DNA of 64,000 nucleotides from Astropecten irregularis. Lineage: Eukaryota > Echinodermata > Asteroidea > Paxillosida > Astropectinidae. The position numbers and the translations under genes are program-made. Below are positions 12,109-23,900 of this stretch, piece by piece. Location of the stretch: the NCBI GenBank assembly GCA_963971285.1, contig OZ020246.1, positions 20,629,217 through 20,693,216 of the forward strand. Reading direction: 5' to 3'. Numbering within the stretch: the first letter of the stretch is position 1; every line of letters starts with the position of its first letter. The notes below the pieces were generated by a model. It saw only the letters and a program-made list of their open reading frames with translations, searched no databases and was not told the origin of the DNA.

Positions 12109-12560
12109 GCATTTTTGTGGCCGCCATGACACATGACATTACTAACTGCATACCGTTATTGCGCTGTTCGCGGCAGTTGACCGCTGTTTTAATAACTTTT
12201 TTTTGTACATTTCACTTGATTTCTAATTATCGTAAACTAAAGCAAGAAAAGATTTTTCAGAAAAAATCATGGCACTTTAAAAACACACAAATAAAAATGT
12301 GTGCAGATTTGTGGTGTACGATGTATTGTTATACACTGTACGTCATTATAATGCACGTGCAAATATCGCATCACGAAACTGCACAGATTTTTGTGAATTT
12401 GTGATGAACGATGTATCAAACATCACAGATACATGTATGTGCAAAGATATTTCTGATGTTCGATGTTCCTCCTTGCGCATGATATTCATAGTTAATTTCA
12501 CACTGTGAGTAATGTAATGCGCCCCATGTGTCATGTGTCATGGCGACCACCGCATTTTGC
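12109..12560. mobile_element. Non-autonomous TIR element, about 450 bp
   Basis: The arms share GCCATGACACATGACA: the left end reads GCATTTTTGTGGCCG then this core, and the right end in reverse complement reads GCAAAATGCGGTGGTC then the same core. The core is preceded by a GCCGCCATG or GTCGCCATG string resembling a YY1 site. No transposase frame and no second copy are present. Confidence 0.55.
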
Positions 12561-12763
12561 ACTGGATACGAAACCACACTATTTATTGTTGTAAAACTCA
12601 ACCAGTCTACCATTGTTTGTGCTAACAAATATTGTTTTATAATATAATTTTATATACAGATTCTTAATTAAGCTGCCAACTTTTTGCGATGAAAAACCTT
12701 GCTTACATGTACATTGTGTGTATGTCACATGCAGAACGCCACGCAGTTAAAGTGCGGTATATT

Positions 12764-12806
12764 GTGGTGCGAGCCTATACTACTGTGGTGCGAGCCTATA
12801 CTACTG
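12764..12806 (+). repeat. 21-bp direct duplication
   Basis: TACTGTGGTGCGAGCCTATAC or a one-base variant occurs twice head to tail. It is a small local duplication with no assigned role. Confidence 0.7.
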
Positions 12807-13387
12807 AAGGTTCTGTAGGTGATGTCACATGCTATTGTTGCATGAATTGGTTCCACAGGGTATTTTTTGGGGGGGCATACATGTACTGATTTTGTAACTT
12901 TTTGGTCAAAATTTGTACATCGTGTACATGTACATAAAACTATCAATTTACATATAAGTATATCGTCATCAATTATGTTTTATGCATTAAGCAATACTTT
13001 TAAAGCATAGTCAACCTTAATAAAGCATGTGCTATGATTGAAGGATGGCCCATATGTTGTGCATGTAACATGTACATGTACATATGTTCATGTGTATTAA
13101 ATGGCCGGCATGGCCTTAGGATAAACTATGGCAATTTTTTGTTTCAATTGTAAATTCCCTACACAAAGCATTAAAGCCTAACATTCACAGCAGCATCATT
13201 TGCTTATCATTCTGTTTCACAAATCACACGATGTTCTCCTTCCATTTTATTTGTAACCAGAGAATGAATAGATGTGTGACTGGCTAGCATGAGATAAAGC
13301 AGCTCAGTCATGTACGTACTACTGACATGTACAGTGTACACGGTGCACACATACTGTATGTAACTATGTATATCAGTAGGCTTCTGG

Positions 13388-13441
13388 GTTGCGTGCGCGT
13401 GCGCTGTTGACTTGAAGACCGGCTCTCCAAAGTCTCCCATT
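13388..13441. mobile_element. MITE family C, half copy
   Basis: Only the right arm is present: GCGCTGTTGACTTGAAGACC through CTCTCCAAAGTCTCCCATT. The left arm is missing, so this is a deletion product. Confidence 0.75.
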
Positions 13442-14859
13442 TCGTATGCATGCCTGGATTTGTGAATACTTTGCACACCCTTGATTTGCCTAGCACTGAT
13501 GTGTGTTTTATAATTTACCATTCTCAGTTCTTTCTTTAGTTTTTTTGTTACACAGGTGTAAGACACGCCCACAGAAGACCAATGCATCAAGCATAAATAC
13601 ATGTATGCTTGGTTTCTGGTCATGCACACCAATAATGCACTTGAGTGCGAGAAATGATGGCCATGCCCAGGGCAGCTTCAGTGAACCTTGGAAGGGAAAA
13701 TGTCCTGGTAAAGCACTGTGGTGCATGTGATGGCATGCCTACATGTGGCTCGCTGCCAGTTCCTGGCTCCAAGTTTGGAGATCTTTGAAGTTCACTTGGC
13801 AATCTAGTCCTAGCACTTTAAAGCAGAATATGCACTGACCTCTACATGTATATAAACTCATTTGAGTTTCATTTGGAATTCCCATTTGGGGGAAAAATGT
13901 GACAGCTGCATGTATATGAAGCCAAGATGAACTAGGATGCAATTCATTCTCAAACTATCAATACATTCTCAAACAGTAACAGGCGCAGTTTAGTGGTTGT
14001 GATGTGGCCCATGGCAGCCACAAAAATGTACACACAAAACCCATTCTACAATTGTTATGGGCAATGTACAGTAATTTTAAGGGGTTGGGTACTAGAGAAA
14101 CGTACAGTAGGACCCCTCCGCACCTTTCTTGGATCTCCATGTACAACAAAACTAAAACTGCCAGGTGCCGGGTTTAAAATTTAAATATAAACATGCAAGT
14201 GTGTTATGGGGAACAATCTTTTGGTAGGTTGTTGGCTGTGTACCACCATACCCCATAATGTGGTGCTTCACAGACCATGACCAAATAAATGACTGTTTCA
14301 TTCAATAGGCAGACACTAGCAATGGTGGACCCATGCACCATGAAGACCACAAAGGTAGGCCCATATGAGCCAACACATCAAACTTTTAGGTCTATGGTCC
14401 TATCATTCCAAAACCACATCCCAAGGCCATTCGGGCAACAAGCTGAAAGACATGGGTGACTTCCCTGGCCCAGTTGAAATGCCAGCACACATGGAAAAGA
14501 ACTGGGTCACCATCTGGATACAGATAGCTTACAAAACACAACAGTAAAAATGTTAATGGTAGGTACCATGGGATCAAAAGAAAAGGCAGGTGGACATGGG
14601 TGCTGTATGTAAAAAGCTTGTGCCGTACAAACAGTGTAGGCCTACATATTAACCTTACTTCCAAAAACAAATCAACTATCTTATTGTGCAACTGAACTGA
14701 AGCACATCAAAGAACCAACACTCACTTAGCCCATTCTGTGAAGAATCTTGAACATATATGTATTTGTTTACAACAAGCAACTACGTACATGTTGTACAAA
14801 GGCAAGCCGTTTTACATGTATCAACAAACCATTAACAAGTGGAACCTACTGTGGTACTG
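13442..14859. other. Intergenic, no gene recognised
   Basis: Short frames occur on both strands, but none is bounded by a convincing splice site or resembles a known domain. Confidence 0.45.
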
Positions 14860-15012
14860 GATTTGAATTAACCCGCTGACCCCAGCTAACATAAGATTAG
14901 CGTCTAATGTGTTATATGCAACTAATAAGCAAAGTCTTGGGTCCGAATCCCAACTGAGCCAAAGCATGATTTCTTTGTCATGTGCACTCAAAAGCACTAA
15001 CGTGAAGAGCAA
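14860..15012 (+). mobile_element. tRNA-like SINE, degenerate copy
   Basis: The segment carries CGCTGACCCCAGCTAACA, a B-box-like GGTCCGAATCC near 14940, CAACTGAGCCA and TGTGCACTCAAAAGCAC. The same blocks occur in the same order at 15205-15360. The A-box is eroded. Confidence 0.5.
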
Positions 15013-15204
15013 ACCAAATTTGAATATTAGATTTTGGTTTATATCTTGGCCTACATGTATATCACCTGATAAAAAACCTACAAAATGAAATTAAATATAA
15101 AGTATAAGGGAACCAACATCTAAAAAATGTGTTCCCTTATTCATCATGAATATTAATTAATGATATCATTCATATTCATGATAAATTGTGGTAGCTGCCA
15201 CGAT

Positions 15205-15360
15205 ATTGGATTAGATTCACCAGCTGACCCCAGTTAGATCAGTGGCCTAGTAGTAGGGCATCTGTACTTCTGTAAGCAGAATGTAGTGGGTTCGAAGCCC
15301 ACCTGAGCTGAGCCAGCGCATAGGCCCCTAGATTTGTTCATGTATACTCAATAAGCACCG
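15205..15360 (+). mobile_element. tRNA-like SINE, better preserved copy
   Basis: AGCTGACCCCAGTTAGA is followed by an A-box-like TGGCCTAGTAGTAGG (about 15243) and a B-box GGTTCGAAGCC (15289-15299). Next come CACCTGAGCTGAGCCA and TGTATACTCAATAAGCAC. It shares these blocks with the copy 350 bp upstream. The tRNA cloverleaf does not close, so this is a SINE head and not a tRNA gene. Confidence 0.55.
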
Positions 15361-15548
15361 AGTATGCAGTGCTCATCTACGTCTATGAAGAACAAGACTT
15401 ATTTGCATATTCTTATTTATCATGTTGTATTGTTACTGTTTGCGTGTTTTTAATGTTAGGAGATGTGTTTATGTTGTCGACGCTTAATTATTAACCAAAT
15501 TTGTCTCTTATTCTATTATCAATGTTTGCTGTGCAGTTTGCTGGTTTT

Positions 15549-15826
15549 CTATTTAGAGAGCGTGCACGTGACGTCACTTGACAGCTTATCGGCCATTTTG
15601 GACGGCACGCGTACGAATGTCGCGTATGCGCGCATGCGTACGTACCAGATACATGTAGCATCATTATAATATGCACGTACTTCTGCGTCTGCGTACGCGT
15701 CCGGTTGATTTGCAAGCTACGCGAACACATGTGGGATACATACACTGTACGTGTGTGCATTATACATGTGTACAGCGTTGCCGTCCAAAATGGCGTCCTG
15801 ATCACGTGACTGCACACCCTCTATAG
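15549..15826. mobile_element. MITE with GCCATTTTGGACGGCA arms
   Basis: The left arm runs CTATTTAGAGAG, GCACGTGACGTCAC, GGCCATTTTGGACGGCA. The right arm in reverse complement runs CTATAGAGGG, GCAGTCACGTGATC, CGCCATTTTGGACGGCA. The arms are about 57 bp. The core is CG-rich with alternating GCGCAT and GTACGT. It contains TGACGTCA near 15568. It is non-coding. Confidence 0.7.
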
Positions 15827-16245
15827 ATGAAAATAATTTTCATTTACATTTTGCTTGATTTGAATGTTTGGAGTTTGGACTTTGTAGCCCGACTTGTTTA
15901 GTCTTCCGACTACAGTGCATTCTTCCCGCAAATGCTATTTTGCCGTTCCCTTAATACTCGGAATGGCCTATAGTCATTATGTCATGCCGGCAAGAATGTA
16001 CATTTACATTTACATGTACCCCCAGCAAAATAATTTAAGAGAGCAAAGGCCAGCATGACGTATTGAAAATTAGACCGTATTGGAAAATATACGTGTACTT
16101 CCATAAATAAACTAGACTCAATTCAATTCCAAACACTCATGCAACAAGACATGAGTAAACTGACCTTTATAGTACAGTAGTTTTTTTCTGCAGGCCCTCA
16201 CCCATTTTTGGGTCATTCTTCATTGGCTTTTCAACTGGGAATGGG

Positions 16246-16352
16246 TCAAGTCGTACCCCAAAAATGACACCCAAGTCAGCTCGTACCCAGGTCATCTCAT
16301 ACCCAAGTTAATTCGTACCCAGATTAAGTCGTACCCAAGTCAAGTCGTACTC
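16246..16352 (+). repeat. Array of degenerate GTCGTACCCAA units
   Basis: About six to seven units of 15-17 bp follow the pattern AAGTC-R-GTACCCA (GTCAAGTCGTACCC, GTCAGCTCGTACCC, GTTAATTCGTACCC and similar). It resembles the terminal zones of the element at 21517-22327, where units read GTCAACTCAGTCCC. An inverted partner was not found nearby, so it may be one end of a deleted element. Confidence 0.65.
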
Positions 16353-17029
16353 CATTATGCACGAGGCATGCGGCTGCCGCTGACAGATTTCGAAGCTGTC
16401 ATATTTTGTATACTGCCTGTTTTAATTTTGGTGTGTTTCAATTGTTCGTCGGGGTATGAGCAGGGATTTTGTGCGCAGGTGGAAGTTCAATTTATTTTGA
16501 TTTTGAAATGGAAGGTGGGTGCTGGCCTGATTATTTTGTTCAACTGATTTTGAAATAGGAATTTTTGGGAGACTGCTTCTCGAATGAAGACAAATAATGA
16601 TTAATAATTTTGAAATGTGGATTTTTCAGTATGTTGTTTATAATCTGAATGTGTTGGACATAATGTTATTACTATTTTAAAACTAATTCTTAACAGTAGA
16701 AGTGGAAAGCTGACATCTTAAATTCCAAAGTTAGCTGTTCGGGACAGAGTCAGAGTGTCAGACTATTACAGTAAAAGCTGGACAAAGCCAGTTGTCAAAT
16801 TTCTACCAAAATATGTGTGGACTGTTTGGACTTGTAAAACAACATTGTCCAGATGGAGAAAAAAAATACTGTCTGGAACAGATTATCATCTATAAACAAA
16901 AGCATCCAAAAATAAATTACTTAAGGGAAACAAGGAGCAAGACAATTTACCCATAGGTCCTACATGTATACGTCTATTCCTCTATTAACAAAACAATAGT
17001 GCAACCAAAATGCTATGTAAATTTAGTTT

Positions 17030-17681
17030 CACTTACTGGGCCGTTAAAGCTCCTATTAAAACGATTTATGACTTAATCAGTCGCACTAACGTCCCACGCG
17101 AAACAATGAAGTAAAACTCAAATCATCAACAGATCGCCTCAAAAATGCCTGAAATCATGTCAAAACATTCCATAAAAAGCACCTGCCGGCTTCTTCAGAC
17201 CTATGTCAAACACGAACAAGTGGTACTTCAGTGGTACTCACGATTATTTTTTGGATTGCAATTTCGACAAATTTCTCGCATGTCAGTTTGAACATGCACA
17301 CAGTTTTTGAAGGCTCCATACATTTGTACTCGATGAAAAAATCCTCACGCGCTTTAGCAATGTGCCCATGTACAAACCTATAAACGAAGCCTGGGAACGT
17401 AACATGTTCAAACTGACATGCACAAATATTTTCGAAACTGCAATCCAAAAAATAATCGTAAGTAGGCCTACCACTGAAGTACCAATTGTTCGTGTTTGAC
17501 ATGTGTAGAAGGTGGCAGGTGCTTTTATGGAATGTTTTGAAACTTTTGACTTGATTTCAGACATTTTTGAGGCGCTCTGTTCATGATTTAAGTTTTACGA
17601 CATTACTTAGCGTGGGACGTTAGTAGTGCCACCGATGAAGTCAAAAATTGTTAAAAAGGAGCTCTAACGGCCCAGTAAGTG
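17030..17681. mobile_element. 652-bp foldback element
   Basis: The ends are CACTTACTGGGCCGTTA and TAACGGCCCAGTAAGTG. Pairing continues far inward, for example ACGTCCCACGC with GCGTGGGACGT, CATTCCATAAAAGCACCTGC-type blocks, and CATGTCAGTTTGAACATG (17279-) with its complement near 17402-17420. Each arm is about 270 bp, with a loop near 17300-17400. Frames within are shadows of the repeat. There is no transposase and no second copy. Confidence 0.8.
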
Positions 17682-20668
17682 GGACTAGGCCTAATGTGAA
17701 TTGAAAAATGTTCGAGTAGGGAAAGTATGCATAGTCTTGGAGATACATGTAGGGCCTATACTAGGCCTCATAATTAATTAAAGTATGACAACTCACACAT
17801 GATCCCAAACAATGCCAAAATAAAATTATAAGTAACTAAAACTTAAAAGTATCTAAAAATGTTAATTATTTGTTGGTTTAATTATGGCTTGATTACAAAT
17901 TAGACTACCACAATGGACACAGTTATTTGCAAATTCCATGTTTTTTGTTCTCTTCTTGTTTGATTTTTGTTCTTCCATTCAACACTCACCGAATATACTA
18001 AAGCATATGAAAGATTCGGTGTGTCGTTCCATCATCGGCCAAACCACGTTGAGGAAGAGGACTGGGCACCGAGCCCGATACGGCAAGGGGCTCTCGCAGG
18101 GTGCCAACTAAGGTCTCTCCCGCTTAAGCTTGCCGTCCACGCATGGTGCGATCTTCGGAACAGGTTCCAGGCAGGGGATGGATATAAAAACCACACAAAT
18201 AATATTCGCCTGTTATCGATTCAAAATTAGTTGTTCTTTCCTGTAGTAAAGAAGGCATGCAGTGTTGACCAGCGTAGCTGGTGTGGCCATGATGATGATG
18301 ATTATAATACAGCGGTGATGACACAATCCAGGGATGCGGGCCTCGTCCGGTTAAAATCCCCGACAAAACGACAGCATTCCGGGGGCCGCGATGAGATGCA
18401 TGTGCCCGGGAAAAAATATGAGCTTGTGCTGCTACGCCTGCTGCGCTGCTGGATGGGAAGTCACCCGCACATTCATGGTCCGATGTACGGGGCTATCCAT
18501 GCAACATGAGTCATGGCATGCATGTAACTGCTTGCTTGTAATGCTAGCACTATACGGAGCTAGCTATGTCCGTACCGTGTGTGCAACTTGCAAGGGGTGC
18601 CTTGTCAAGCTCAAATCGAGTCTTGCTTGTATACCGTGTGCATGCACGGTAAGCACTCCTTCCAGTCCTTTCCCTGTCTATCGCTGGCTTTTCCGATCGA
18701 AAACGTCCTCCATCCGTCCGATATTAGCGCCTAGTACGTCGTGTACGCCGTGGAACAGCTGTCAAGATAGCAAATCATCTCCCTTTAGCACCTAACCCAC
18801 AAAGTGTGGTGGTTTTTTCGGGTGGTTTTCTGCGGTTGGATTATAACATCCAGGTTGCAAATGCACGCAATACACCGTCAATGGCGATCAAGTCCTCCAG
18901 ACTGGACGGTCCATGACCATTAGCAGACGGGTGGGTCGCTCTCCTGTCTGGTGCGATAACCGCAGTGGGTGTCCATGTCTCGTTTAATTCCAGTAAAAGT
19001 GTCCCACTTTGATCATTTAAACTAATTTTAATCATTCCATCCATATTTTTCCAATAATAATTTGCCGTTTTCTTAGAGAGCTGTTTGACTTTTGCAGTCG
19101 ACAGATTTCCTATTTCCCGTATGTTCGCCCCTCTAGTAATTTCCTGCCTCCTATTTATAGTGGATCCTTCGAATGGTTAGAATCAATAATTAATGAACTG
19201 GCATTGCTTCTGCCGGCAGGTACGTAGCCTTCATTCAAGGCTGTATTTATTGTATATGTATCAGCGGACGTGCGGCCAAACTCGCGCGCACGCCTTTTTT
19301 TTTAGATAGACAACGAAAACGATAAAATATCAAAGTGTCTCACCAGTACGCAAATAAGTTATACCATACGGTTCCGTATATGGATGGCCTTACATGCCCT
19401 ACCCTGACAGTTTCGATGTATAAGTGGTAGTTACAGATAATCTATCATTTAGATCATAAGCCAATACAATGTCTGCACTGTACTTTTCCGGCGAGTTTGG
19501 CGGTAAAACAGACATGAAGTATCAGATCACGACTACTCTTCTGATTGGCCATTGATTACATACGCCAGCATGAATGTATAAGTTTGCTCAATTTCAAAAA
19601 CATCAAAAGGTGAGAAAAAAAACATGCAAAAAAGCCTAAGGTTTAGAAAATTATGAGATTAAAATCACATAAAAACATTGAGTGCTAATTTATTCAGTAA
19701 AAGGTTGCAAACGTTTATATTCGATGTCTATTTCAATTCGAATCATGCTGTGCGCTGGTATTTTGGGCAGCCGTCGGAGTCGGTGACATATGATGACCGG
19801 GCGACTTCAGCAAGTTCAGCTAGCTCAGATCAGCCCCAGCCCCGTAGCCCTCTCGGTCATTACCCGCTAACCATATACTTTTTTCCTTCCTCTATCAAAA
19901 TTCAATCATTGTGATGGTATCGCGTTGGGTTACCCATGATAAGTTTATACCGTACGACGGTAACATAACACAGCATGATCGCCGCCCGCGGCCACATTTT
20001 TCAAACAGCTATTTTAAAAATGAATCATTGGATTTCCTTTTCTGTTGATGATGATGGTGAGCGGGTCGCGGTACGACCACGCCAAGAAGATCAAGAGAGC
20101 GCACAAGCAAGCAGTCATTATACCCCCATCAACACGGTTGTTTTCAGAGCCACGCACTTTATATTCCCTTACGGATCGGAGCAGATTATGTTTCCCACTC
20201 AATGTTTTTTTAGTCCATCATTCGACTCAGAATCCATTCAAGGTTAACGGACAATAATTGAGCTCTTATTGATTTCCATATAAACAACCATTAATCCTAG
20301 CTAGCTACATCCTTTTGTCATTGTGCATTGTTATCTATATCCACAAACCCTGAACCAAAGCCCGACCCCCTTATTTGATAATAAATTGATTGACCGAACT
20401 AAATTCTGAAATACGTAAAATATTGAGTGGCATTAAAATAAAGATTCATAAAGATGTAGAGTCCATAATTATATACTGTAAGTGGCTTCTATTCATTCTG
20501 GCTACAGCTTTGAACTTTACACACAGGTCTATGGGAAGAGGCTGCAGACACGTGAAAGAATGCACTCACGTAATCTAGCCGTGCTGAAAGACAGGTTGGT
20601 GGCGTTTCATGCCTCGAATACGGCATACACAAAGCCTTGAATCAAGGCTAACACCAGAGGGGCGTCAA
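17682..20668. other. Long intergenic stretch upstream of CIMIP1, no gene recognised
   Basis: Several frames of 60-134 codons occur, the longest at 18391-18795. Their composition (Cys- and Ser-rich, no domain) and the absence of clear splice context make them unconvincing. The DNA is relatively unique and less repetitive than its surroundings. It could hold distal regulatory sequence or an unrecognised non-coding transcript, but nothing in it decides that. Confidence 0.4.
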
Positions 20669-20682
20669 GTTCCCATGGCTAC
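20669..20682 (+). promoter_or_regulatory. RFX X-box-like site upstream of CIMIP1
   Basis: GTTCCCATGGCTAC matches the ciliary X-box pattern RYYNYY-N(1-3)-RRNRAC at all but one position (T where R is expected in the second half-site). It lies about 160 bp before the ATG of a cilium gene, inside the usual distance for functional X-boxes. Binding is inferred and not demonstrated. Confidence 0.55.
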
Positions 20683-20695
20683 AGGGGTCGCTCTA

Positions 20696-20703
20696 TGTTT
20701 GTT
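20696..20703 (+). promoter_or_regulatory. Forkhead (FOXJ1-type) site
   Basis: TGTTTGTT is a good forkhead core, 14 bp downstream of the X-box-like site and about 137 bp before the ATG. FOXJ1 and RFX factors commonly act together on motile-cilium genes. The motif is short and could occur by chance; its position is what makes it notable. Confidence 0.4.
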
Positions 20704-20839
20704 GTGCACATTATTTACTGACCACCACTCACTTAGATCTTGTTCGTAAGTTCGCCATATTTTACTCGCATCTGAAGTTGTTTTTAGTGTATTTACGGGA
20801 GAAACTCGCTCCTTTTAGGAGAAACTTCAATTTGGAATC

Positions 20840-20910
20840 ATGGGAGAAACAAGGCCTGCCGTGGGCAAAGCAGTAGCTGGCCTTAATTTTGTAGCATCAG
20901 ACCAGATTTG
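20840..20910 (+). CDS. CIMIP1: CIMIP1 exon 1 (coding part)
   Basis: The 71-nt coding part begins MGETRPAVGK and ends in ...ASDQI plus the first two bases of a Trp codon. The donor GTAAGT starts at 20911. The frame is completed by a G at the start of exon 2, forming the invariant-looking IW-K. The upstream 5' UTR boundary is not defined. Confidence 0.85.
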
Positions 20911-23900
20911 GTAAGTTGGTTTAACTTCGTCCAAGGCGTTGGTTGAAATGGGATTAAGAATATTAAATCGTTTATTATGTTTACTGACTGATTTGCCTGT
21001 CCTAAATCTCAGGTTCTTTTTTAAATGTAATTGTTTAATGTAACTGCAGTTCATGAATAAAGCTAACATGGTCTCATTCTTGTTTCCCACTTTGTTAACA
21101 ATGTCTGTGCTGTGCGTGTGGACTGTGCTTATTTTTTGTTTCCACTGTCACTGACCACTGTTGATATTTTTCATTTCTCATCTCATGCTTCTAGTTCAAA
21201 CGTTAGTTCTACTCTTCTAATTAGACCCAGTGACTGGCATGATCGGAGCACTGTACTCCAATCCTAAGACTCCATGGTCAGTATGACCGTCACCATGTAC
21301 AGCGCAGCAGTTACTAAGGGCATGTTTGTTTAACGCAAAGGATCACGGATTCTGCGGATCCGGATCCCATTTTAGCGTACCCTGCATCAAATCTGGGATC
21401 CTGTGCATTAAACAAACAGGCCCTATAGGTTTATCACAACCGCTACTAATCACTAATGAGTAATGAATCATTTCCAATGTGCAGAACGGACACTTGATGT
21501 GAAGTTTTAATTTTTAAAGCCAGGTCAACTCAATCCCACAAGCCAGCTCGGTCCTAATCATCTCGGTCTTATCTTCCCTTCAACTCAGTCAAACGTCAAC
21601 TCAGTCCCAAGGCATTGGTACCGAGATGTTTTCTCAAAACTATGAACACGGATTTTGACGAAATTCAATTCAAGTAATGAACTGCTACAAACTGCTCATC
21701 TGCCAAACATGTCCCGAAATATGCTTGGAGTTAGGAGGGCCTGGGGCCGATTTCACTAACACTTTGCGATCATCGTAAAGCCCAAATCCATCGCTAAACG
21801 GAAAATTGCTACGCAAAGTAGCAAAAGATTTTCTGTTTAGCGATGGATTTGGGCTTTACGATGATCGCAAAGCGTTAGTGAAATCGGCCCCAGATGCGTT
21901 TCGATCCTAGCAGGATCTTTCTCAAAGGCAGAATGACAAGGGAACAAGAACATGCAAGTAAAAGATGCACATAAATGGATGAGATGGAGAGGAATGGGAC
22001 AACAAAGAGGGGTCAGATATATATACAGATCAAAAGTACCAGACGAGCAGAAAGATCCTGCTAGAATCGAAACGCGTCAGGCCCTCCTAACTCCAAGCAT
22101 TCATGAAAATTAGTTAATAGAGTAAGACATAAATTTTAAAATCTTGACGATTGATTAGGATGGTCACACTATTATGCCTACTTTAATGGAACTTTTTATT
22201 TCAAATTGTTTTCAGATGAGACCACCGGAACTGAGTTGACCCTTGAATGATTTAGACTTTGGACCAAGTTGACTTTGGGCCCAGTTGACTGGGTTTGAGT
22301 TAGCTTGGGATCAAGTTGACCTGAAAGCTAATTTCATTACAGACGCTAAATGCAAACAACCTCCGTTTCTAAGCAGGCACACAGGTTACCAGCCAAAGTG
22401 CCATATATAAAGTTTAGGCCTACAATAATTGTGACTGGTTCTCATATTGTAAAGGTGATTCAAAAGAGAAAAAACAAAAATGGAATTATTTCCAGTCAGG
22501 AATGTTATGACATTGGGACCTATGAAGAATGAAGTACGCTGACTGACATACATGTCAGTGAAGTGAGAGCTTCACAATGTGACTTTCCAAATGATGAATC
22601 AGGATAAAAGAAGTATCACACCATGTTGTGTACAAATCCATGTTCAACAAATATTTTTCGAAGTCTTTGCCAAATGTTGTGATGTGATGAACAGTGCCCT
22701 CTCCCGAGATGAACAAAGAAGTAGGTCCCTAAACGTGAAGAGAAAATGTCAATAGTGGCAGTAGGGTGAATGCAGTGAACTTTGCAGGAATGAAAAATAT
22801 AACAAAATAAAATGCATCCACCTAGCCTTCTGTAACTCTCATTACCTCTGGAAACAAGGCCACGTCTGGGAGATACAGTCCTGAAATTATCAGTTGCTCC
22901 ATACACTTCAAATCATTTCAATATGTATGTCCCTGTGTACATGAAAAGCACATGGTTGAAGAGCTAAAGTACATAGCTGCCTGTCTGTTGACACATAAAA
23001 ACAAACAAAAAATTGTGGGGTGTTCAGTTCTATAAATTGCACCGATTGATATCCTGGATCTGGAGTCCTCATTATCGGTTTCTGGAATTTCTTCCAAGAT
23101 TGAGAACTAAGCACAGCCACAGATTGTCTCAAGGACTCCTCCAATTGAGATTCCCTGATAATTACAAACACCCTACCAAGGCTTAAGCCAAGTGTCCCCG
23201 TGTAGAGTCTCCATTGGATTGTCTCACTTACTTTGATCATACTTAACATGTGAAAATATAATATCTTGAGGTCGGGCATTTGGTCTGTGAATGAATGAGG
23301 CCAGGCCACGTTCCCTTCAAAAGGGTCATTCCCTTTAGATAGAAAATCCAAATGTGTGTGCGAACATTTCAAAGGACATCCAGGCCAGTGCAGAAGAGGC
23401 CTTCATCATTGCTTCCACAGCCTGAAATATCAGGCCTTTATCCAGGACCATATAAAATTGCCAGTCTGTCAGAATACTTATCCCATGAATGTGGAACTGG
23501 CATGCCACATTGGTGTATCATATAGCCAAACATGAAATTCTTCTCCGTATATTATACGGTAATACAAAATATATATTTTTTGTTTAAATATAGTTTTTTT
23601 TCAATCAATAGTAATCCATTGTGGCAATGGATACTTTTCCAAGCACTTAGGACTGTGAAAATAAGCATTATTTATAAAATAAACTTTAATTTGTTTATGA
23701 AGTACACATACATGTAATATTGTTTGAAAAGAAAAATAATTAATTCATAAAGTGACTGCATGCCCGGCGTCATCGACTTGATGCCAACAAATTTGGTAAT
23801 TTTCCTTGAAGGGTGTCACCTTTTTTCCCGCCAGTTCCTTGCCTTGTGATAAGTTTGTTACACCTTGTTTCAATCTGCAGGAAAGATCACATCAAGTATG

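Larger units (their letters stand above)
21517..22327. mobile_element. Element K: TIR element with GTCAACTCAGTCCC-type end arrays
   Basis: The left end (CCAGGTCAACTCAATCCCA, then several AACTCAGTC-like units) is mirrored at the right end, which in reverse complement reads TCAGGTCAACTTGATCCCA followed by similar units. Each end carries about 100 bp of degenerate direct repeats. The centre is occupied by a family D element, which itself holds hairpin F. The element lies wholly within CIMIP1 intron 1. Confidence 0.6.

Noticed and set aside
13207-13632. 141-codon minus-strand frame
   Set aside because: It overlaps the half copy of family C and TGTACA-rich DNA; nothing suggests coding.
18391-18795. 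134-codon plus-strand frame
   Set aside because: It is Cys/Ser-rich without a domain, not supported by splice signals, and flanked by frames of similar quality in other phases.
22908-23372. 154-codon minus-strand frame in CIMIP1 intron 1
   Set aside because: There is no recognisable domain, no partner exons with good splice sites, and it lies antisense in an intron.
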